Origin: Sinotaia quadrata
Lineage: Eukaryota; Mollusca; Gastropoda; Architaenioglossa; Viviparidae
DNA: 64,000 nt
Direction of reading: 5' to 3'
Assembly (NCBI GenBank): GCA_028829895.1
Contig: CM054180.1
Location: 115,327,973-115,391,972 of the forward strand
Shown: positions 57,905-64,000 of the stretch, one piece after another
Layout: each line of letters begins with the position of its first letter
Position numbering within the stretch: position 1 is the first letter of the stretch
Made by a program: the position numbers and the translations under genes
Notes under the pieces: model-generated
The model's database searches: none
The model's input: only the letters and a program-made list of their open reading frames with translations
What the model was told of the DNA's origin: nothing

Positions 57905-58145
57905 TTAATACAAAATCAGTACTTGCATAATGGCCTAGCTAGTGCAAAATCAGTGCAAGCATTAATTGCCCTAATATCACTAGCTAGTGCAAAATCAGTG
58001 CAAACATTAATTGCCCTAATATCACTAGCTAATGCAAAAATCAATACAAGCATTAATTTCCATAAGCTTATGCTAAATCAATGCAAGCATTAATTGCCCT
58101 AATATCACTAGCTAGTGCTACATCAATGCAAGCATTAATTGCCTA
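57905..58145. repeat. ~50 bp tandem repeat, ~5 copies
   Basis: Units of CTAGCTAGTGCAAAATCAGT followed by GCAAGCATTAATTGCCCTAA. The fourth copy has lost part of the CTAGCTAG start. Confidence 0.9.
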
Positions 58146-58158
58146 ATGTCGCATATAT

Positions 58159-58525
58159 GAAAAAGTTATAGGTCACACAGTCAGTAAAACAGTCTGGAAA
58201 AAGTTATAGGTCACGCAGTCAGTAAAACAGTCTGGAAAAAGTTATAGGTCACGCAGTCAGGAAAACAGTCTGGAAAAAGTTATAGGTCACGCAGTCAGGA
58301 AAACAGTCTGGAAAAAGTTATAGTCACGCAGTCAGGAAAACAGTCTGGAAAAAGTTATAGGTCACGCAGTCAGGAAAACAGTCTGGAAAAAGTTATAGGT
58401 CACGCAGTCAGGAAAACAGTCTGGAAAAAGTTATAGGTCACGCAGTCAGGAAAACAGTCTGGAAAAAGTTATAGGTCACGCAGTCAGGAAAACAGTCTGG
58501 AAAAAGTTATAGGTCACACAGTCAG
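58159..58525. repeat. 38-bp minisatellite, ~10 copies
   Basis: Units of AAAAAGTTATAGGTCACGCA followed by GTCAGGAAAACAGTCTGG. End copies carry CACACAGTCAGTAAAAC or GTTAAAC, while inner copies are nearly identical. Confidence 0.95.
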
Positions 58526-58675
58526 TTAAACAAGCTCGACGCGATCAGCTAGAATGCTAGAGTACACAGTGCGGTAGTTACAGAACAACCCAGGTAAAAG
58601 AAGTTGGTAGAGAAATGCTACAAGCTCAAAGTGAACATTGTAGGGTAGTGTTAGAACACAATCCAAGTAAAACAG

Positions 58676-59338
58676 ATGGGTAGTAATAGGTGACATTCTC
58701 TGCTAAACATTGTGTAGTAAGTTTTTGGACATATACTCGTGTGGGTAGTAATAGGTGACATTCTCTGCTAAACATTGTGTAGTATGTTTTTGGACATATA
58801 CTCGTGTGGGTAGTAATAGGTGACATTCTCTACTAAACATTGTGTAGTAAGTTTTTGGACATATACTCGTGTGGGTAGTAATAGGTGACATTCTCTACTA
58901 AACATTGTGTAGTAAGTTTTTGGACATATATATACTCGTGTGGGTAGTAATAGGTGACATTCTCTGCTAAACATTGTGTAGTAAGTTTTTGGACATATAC
59001 TCGTGTGGGTAGTAATAGGTGACATTCTCTGCTAAACATTGTGTAGTATGTTTTTGGACATATACTCGTGTGGGTAGTAATAGGTGACATTCTCTACTAA
59101 ACATTGTGTAGTAAGTTTTTGGACATATACTCGTGTGGGTAGTAATAGGTGACATTCTCTACTAAACATTGTGTAGTAAGTTTTTGGACATATATATACT
59201 CGTGTGGGTAGTAATAGGTGACATTCTCTGCTAAACATTGTGTAGTAAGTTTTTGGACATATACTCGTGTGGGTAGTAATAGGTGACATTCTCTGCTAAA
59301 CATTGTGTAGTATGTTTTTGGACATATACTCGTGTGGG
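58676..59338. repeat. 65-bp minisatellite, 10 copies, with tetrameric higher-order repeat
   Basis: Units of GTGGGTAGTAATAGGTGACA, TTCTCTRCTAAACATTGTGT and AGTAWGTTTTTGGACATATA. Variant states (TCTGC/TCTAC, GTAAG/GTATG, extra TATA) cycle every four copies: copies 1-4, 5-8 and 9-10 show the same order. Confidence 0.95.
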
Positions 59339-59933
59339 AATGCCAGGCGGTAGAAGCTCTGGAGAAAAAAATTACAATGTTGTAATAGTTTTAATGCATG
59401 ACAAGCTCAGTTAAGTATATAATTGTCTGACTGTAAGAGAGTATGAGAAACAGAAAAAGAGAGAAAGAAAAAGTCAGAGAGGAGAAAAGAGAACTGGATA
59501 GGTTTCATCTTACCGCACCCATTTGTTCAAACACATCATGTATTTTCAACATCACAGTTAATGCAATAAAAATAATAAATCAACGGATTTCGTCATTCAA
59601 CCCGCAGGACGTTGACACTGAATCTAAAATTAATTTAGTAAATGATGCAAACACCACCAAACAACACAAAAAAAGTCACCTCTTTTACATTTAAAAAAAA
59701 TAATAAATATCTAAAGAAAAGTTTGCACTTAATTCTTTCATTTAAACCATTCTTAAATCATTTACGAAACTACAGTTACCGTTACAAACCAACAGTTAAT
59801 TTTATTTTCACAACGCGGATCTGACAAACACTGACTCACCGATAGCGTCAGTCAATCAGCCCAGGTTGGGGGGGGGGGGAAATAAAACGGATCGTAAACA
59901 TTGTCTAATGTTGCTATTTGATTGATTATTCTA

Positions 59934-59935
<2 letters not shown>
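59339..59935. other. Non-coding stretch
   Basis: A G run at about 59867-59879. No gene recognised. Confidence 0.4.

Positions 59936-60018
<83 letters not shown>
59936..60018. repeat. (CT)n microsatellite
   Basis: An uninterrupted CT run of about 41 units. Confidence 0.95.
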
Positions 60019-60021
<3 letters not shown>

Positions 60022-60851
60022 AGCAAAAAGGAGTATTTCTATACGCTGTTCGAGTGAAACTATGCAACCAATCAGCACAATTCTAAACACGATTTACTGC
60101 TGCTCCATTTAGCAGTGCCAAGAAAGCAGCCATGATGGGTGACCGTGCTGTTCAGGTTTGTTCAGTTTTCGTTGCCCAGTGAAATTCGTTCCAGACTTAA
60201 TATGAAGCTGTTTAGTAAATGGCAGTTGTGGAAGTACGCGGACCTCATATCTGATATGACGTGATAACCACAACACTGTAGCGAAATTAAAGACGCCATT
60301 TTAATGTTTGTCTGACTCGTGTCGAAGTGGTAATCGATGCTTTTGTTTCATGAGGAAAGTAAATAAGTCTAGTGGCCATTGTCATTGTGCTGAAGGTCAA
60401 GGGTGACTGCGTTAATTTGTACGCGGAAACAAAAGTATCGAGTTTTAGAAATTGTAGACCAATTTTTTTTCTTTTGCTGTAAAGTGATGGTTATAATTAA
60501 TTTAATTATTTAACTAAATTAATTTGTTCATTAATTTCTCATTTGTCTTGCGAGATGTGGAAATGTTTTGCTGCAAGAAACTGTTTTTTGTCAATATGGA
60601 GGCTTTTTTTTGTGTGGTCACAATCCTCTGAGGTACAGCACAAATGACGTAACCAGTCCTTTAATTACATTATTTATAAGTTAATGGTTAGTTATAAGAA
60701 ATGCATTTACCTGTCACTGTTGACTAGGACATGCACTCGGAATCACTGGTTGAAATTTAGTCTCTACATGTGATCATCTCCATGAAAGAACAACACCCCT
60801 TACACTCCTCTCCACCCCTCCCGGTTGTTATTTCAGGAGAAAGTTCTATCA
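60019..60851. other. Non-coding stretch
   Basis: No gene or clear repeat recognised. Confidence 0.4.
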
Positions 60852-61853
60852 CCTGAAGCTGTCCAACAGATCGGGCTAGAGCATGCTTAATTAGTTTGGA
60901 TGCAACGGAAAGCTGATCGGGGCTACAGCATGCTTAATTAGTTTGGATGCAATGGAAAGCTGTCCAACTGATCGGGGCTAGAGCGTGCTTAATTAGTTTG
61001 GATGCAATGGAAAGCTGTCCAACTGATCGGGGCTAGAGCATGCTTAATTAGTTTGGATGCAATGGAAAGCTGTCCAACTGATCGGGGCTAGAGGGTGCTT
61101 AATTAGTTTGGATGCAATGGAAAGCTGTCCAACTGATCGGGGCTACAGCATGCTTAATTAGTTTGGATGCAATGGAAAGCTGTCCAACTGATCGGGGCTA
61201 GAGCGTGCTTAATTAGTTTGGATGCAATGGAAAGCTGTCCAACTGATCGGGGCTACAGCATGCTTAATTAGTTTGGATGCAATGGAAAGCTGTCCAACTG
61301 ATCGGGGCTAGAGCATGCTTAATTAGTTTGGATGCAATGGAAAGCTGTCCAACTGATCGGGGCTAGAGGGTGCTTAATTAGTTTGGATGCAATGGAAAGC
61401 TGTCCAACTGATCGGGGCTACAGCATGCTTAATTAGTTTGGATGCAATGGAAAGCTGTCCAACTGATCGGGGCTAGAGCGTGCTTAATTAGTTTGGATGC
61501 AATGGAAAGCTGTCCAACTGATCGGGGCTACAGCATGCTTAATTAGTTTGGATGCAATGGAAAGCTGTCCAACTGATCGGGGCTAGAGGGTGCTTAATTA
61601 GTTTGGATGCAATGGAAAGCTGTCCAACTGATCGGGGCTACAGCATGCTTAATTAGTTTGGATGCAATGGAAAGCTGTCCAACTGATCGGGGCTAGAGCG
61701 TGCTTAATTAGTTTGGATGCAATGGAAAGCTGTCCAACTGATCGGGGCTACAGCATGCTTAATTAGTTTGGATGCAATGGAAAGCTGTCCAACTGATCGG
61801 GGCTAGAGGGTGCTTAATTAGTTTGGATGCAATGGAAAGCTGTCCAACTGATC
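60852..61853. repeat. 55-bp minisatellite, ~18 copies, with higher-order pattern
   Basis: Units of GCTGTCCAACTGATCGGGGC, a variable TAGAGCATG / TAGAGCGTG / TAGAGGGTG / TACAGCATG, and CTTAATTAGTTTGGATGCAA. The rest is nearly invariant. Variants recur in the order GGG, ACAGCA, GCG, ACAGCA over most of the 3' half. Confidence 0.95.
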
Positions 61854-61910
61854 GAGTCTACCCTTGCGTCCACTTCACGCGCGACTTTTTACACAAAGAC
61901 GAGTAAACGC

Positions 61911-62091
61911 AAGGCCGTGTGAGTGAGGTCAAGGCCGTGTGAGTGACGTCAAGGCCGTGTGAGTGACGTCAAGGCCGTGTGAGTGAGGTCAAGGCCGTGT
62001 GAGTGACGTCAAGGCCGTGTGAGTGACGTCAAGGCCGTGTGAGTGACGTCAAGGCCGTGTGAGTGACGTCAAGGCCGTGTGAGTGACGTCA
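61911..62091. repeat. 20-bp tandem array carrying CRE palindromes, 9 copies
   Basis: Nine exact 20-bp units AAGGCCGTGTGAGTGACGTC. Seven junctions form the full CREB/ATF palindrome TGACGTCA (61944, 61964, 62004, 62024, 62044, 62064, 62084). Units 1 and 4 have TGAGGTCA instead. Confidence 0.95.
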
Positions 62092-62505
62092 ACACAATGC
62101 GAATCACTACATTTCCAAGCACTTTAATTAAGTCAAGTTAACTTAAGGACTAAGACATTGACATGTGTCTCCACTGCCAGCTAAGGAATTATTGACAACT
62201 GTGGAGACTGTAATCTCTGCTAGTATCAGTAAAGCTTCGCATGAGAAAGGGCAGAGTGGTCTGTATATCCTGTACTGAATATGAACCAGTGTTCAAACTG
62301 ATGTTAATGTCTTAACCAAAAGTAAACGTGTTTTTAGAATAACTTTAGATTAATTAAATTGTTTGTCTTTATTCTTTCTTGGGCATTTGCTTCGTACGTT
62401 TACCTTAACATCGAGTTCGGAGTTGTCTGTCCACAAGGGAAGTAAAACTGGTCAAATTAAAAACAGTAAGGTACTTATAATAATATAGAAGCCAGCGATC
62501 TTAAA
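62092..62505. other. Non-coding stretch next to the CRE array
   Basis: No gene recognised. Confidence 0.4.
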
Positions 62506-62614
62506 TATTTTTAGCCTGTGGAAGTAAGGTTTTCTTATCCATAAGAGTGTTGGTGATCCAGTCTATCAGTTAAGTGTTAAAGGTAAAGGACGTTAGTTCC
62601 ACAGGCTAAAAATA
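62506..62614. repeat. Foldback element with perfect 18-bp inverted repeats
   Basis: TATTTTTAGCCTGTGGAA at 62506-62523 is exactly reverse-complementary to TTCCACAGGCTAAAAATA at 62597-62614, with a 73-base loop. Partial pairing continues for a few bases inward. There is no ORF. Confidence 0.85.
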
Positions 62615-63120
62615 AAAAGCCTTACAAGAGGGAATGCTAGCGCTGCACTTTTGACTGTTCTCACAGGGTGAGTCTGAATACTAACTAGTGCTGCAGTTCT
62701 GAGTATTCTAAAACGTTACTGCTACAGTCTTAAGTTGCTTTTTTAAAGAGTATTACATAAAAAGCCTTCACTTTCATATCTTGAAGTAAAATATGTCATC
62801 ATTCTGGTGGACTTGACAAGTGCAAAATGTGTCTATAGAAAACACATCAAAGAAAGCCAAAGGCGCGTAACTCCGAACTCCGCATCGGCCGCATCAGCAG
62901 GACAAGAGGGTGTGGGTGAACGAAGTGAAGAGTTGAGGGAGGGGGTGAACCGTTTTGATGAGATAAATCACTGCACTGCATTTACTTCTAAAACCTTCCG
63001 TCACAAAACTGGGATAATAAATCCTTGGCTCTTTTAAGTGAAAAACAAAACATACCACCAGAGATCATTAACATAGACCACACTAGATTACGTCCCCTAG
63101 AATGGCCTAGATAAGAGTTT
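62615..63120. other. Non-coding stretch
   Basis: A 76-codon ORF at 62807-63037 has no recognised features. Confidence 0.35.
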
Positions 63121-63162
63121 TCGCATCTGAAACCCACCTTGCGAACGCGAAAGCGGCGGAAG

Positions 63163-63253
63163 CCGGAAGCGCCCCCTACACTCCATCCACCCACCTTGCT
63201 TTTGCTGCTGTGCGCATGCTCATATCGCGTCTGTTCTATTGCCGGAAGTAAGT
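63163..63253. promoter_or_regulatory. Possible TATA-less promoter cluster (ETS and NRF1-like sites)
   Basis: CCGGAAGC at 63163, TGCGCATGCT at 63211 and CCGGAAGTAAGTG from 63242 resemble ETS, NRF1 and ETS sites within a locally GC-rich patch. The last site also contains a consensus splice donor, GTAAGT. No linked gene was identified, so this is only a hint. Confidence 0.25.
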
Positions 63254-64000
63254 GATACCCGTAACGAGTAAGAGTAACGAAAGTCTGCTGCACAGCTGTT
63301 GTACGGTGTGAAAACTAGTGAAGAAATAAAATATTTCTCTTCGGCGACCCCGCTGCCACGTTTTGTTTGCCGGATGACATTTGGAGGTGGGGGGAGTCGA
63401 GAGATAAGGAGGTGGGAAAAAGAATTCGAAGGGAAGGGGGTTTGTCACTTTTCTACAAGACGCATTAGTCAAGCTTAGCTGTAAGCAACTTGATCTAAAC
63501 GACCCCAAATGCAAATCGTAAGCACTCGGCTTAACAACTTGAAAATGAAACAAAATAAAACCAAGTTTCTTACAAGTTAAACATGTGGGTTCATGTAGGA
63601 ATAACAAACAATTTTTTTTCAAGAAAAACAGTATGGAAGTGTTTATACCACTATCGTCTGAAATGGAAAGAGGAAAGACACGTATAAAACTTACGGGATC
63701 AAATAAAATAAATCATACGCTTCTACTTTCTGCGCATAATTTATAATCAGAAGTCCAACGGTCCCTCCTCCCACTTTTCGATATGCTTTTGCCCTCCCTG
63801 ACCCGTCAACCCCACATAGTCTTTAATATACGCGATTTTCAAACATCAGTGCATATCCCTGTCACGAAGTTGGACTGTGGGTAGGATGATTTGTGCCTGT
63901 GCATGGAACTACTTAAAGACATATTTTAATTTGATTTACAATATTGCACAACTGTTACAAGCTACGATAACGTATTCGCAAGCATGTGCGTACGTGTGTA
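63254..64000. other. Non-coding stretch to window end
   Basis: A 128-codon minus-strand ORF at 63236-63622 is Phe/Leu/Ser-rich with no recognised features. Nothing else supported. Confidence 0.35.

Noticed and set aside
63236..63622. A 128-codon minus-strand ORF
   Set aside because: Phe/Ser/Leu-rich from purine-rich DNA; no motif, and it overlaps another equally featureless ORF.

Overview
This is eukaryotic, animal-type DNA. It is AT-rich, gene-poor and very repeat-dense, with spliced genes, metazoan retroelements and long simple-sequence tracts. No bacterial operon, CRISPR array, rRNA or convincing tRNA was seen. A chemosensory-like GPCR, a knottin peptide exon, an H1/protamine-like domain and a Gmr1-type retrotransposon together fit a lophotrochozoan, most likely a mollusc (gastropod-like). 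That placement is inference, not proof.

Layout. Bases 1-5361 hold the 3' part of a Gmr1-like Ty3/Gypsy LTR retrotransposon. Its pol ORF is intact and carries integrase before reverse transcriptase; a candidate polypurine tract and a candidate 3' LTR of about 1.7 kb follow. Bases 5.6-8.2 kb carry the last two coding exons of a divergent rhodopsin-type GPCR on the plus strand. The first visible exon is preceded by about 17 tandem copies of its own 3' splice site. At 9.7-9.9 kb the minus strand carries the terminal exon of a secreted inhibitor-cystine-knot type peptide. Bases 15.3-16.8 kb hold a broken non-LTR (LINE) reverse transcriptase on the minus strand, abutting head-to-head a linker-histone-like ORF at 16.85-17.28 kb on the plus strand. 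Bases 28.7-30.0 kb hold the terminal exon of a coiled-coil protein on the minus strand; its upstream exons, which should lie to the right, were not identified. From 30 to 64 kb no convincing coding exon was found. That stretch may be intron of the coiled-coil gene, intergenic DNA, or both.

Repeats dominate. There are more than 25 minisatellite arrays with units of 14-77 bp, several with higher-order structure (48.6, 58.7 and 60.9 kb), plus many GATA, GAAA, TG, GA and CT microsatellites. An interspersed repeat of about 357 bp occurs at 12.4 and 54.5 kb. A possible hAT-like MITE lies at 40.1 kb. A 20-bp array at 61.9 kb contains seven perfect TGACGTCA (CRE) sites.

The genes do not form a pathway; they look like unrelated neighbours in a repeat-rich region. 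The observations most worth following are the Gmr1 domain order, the cystine-knot exon, the amplified splice-acceptor array and the CRE array.
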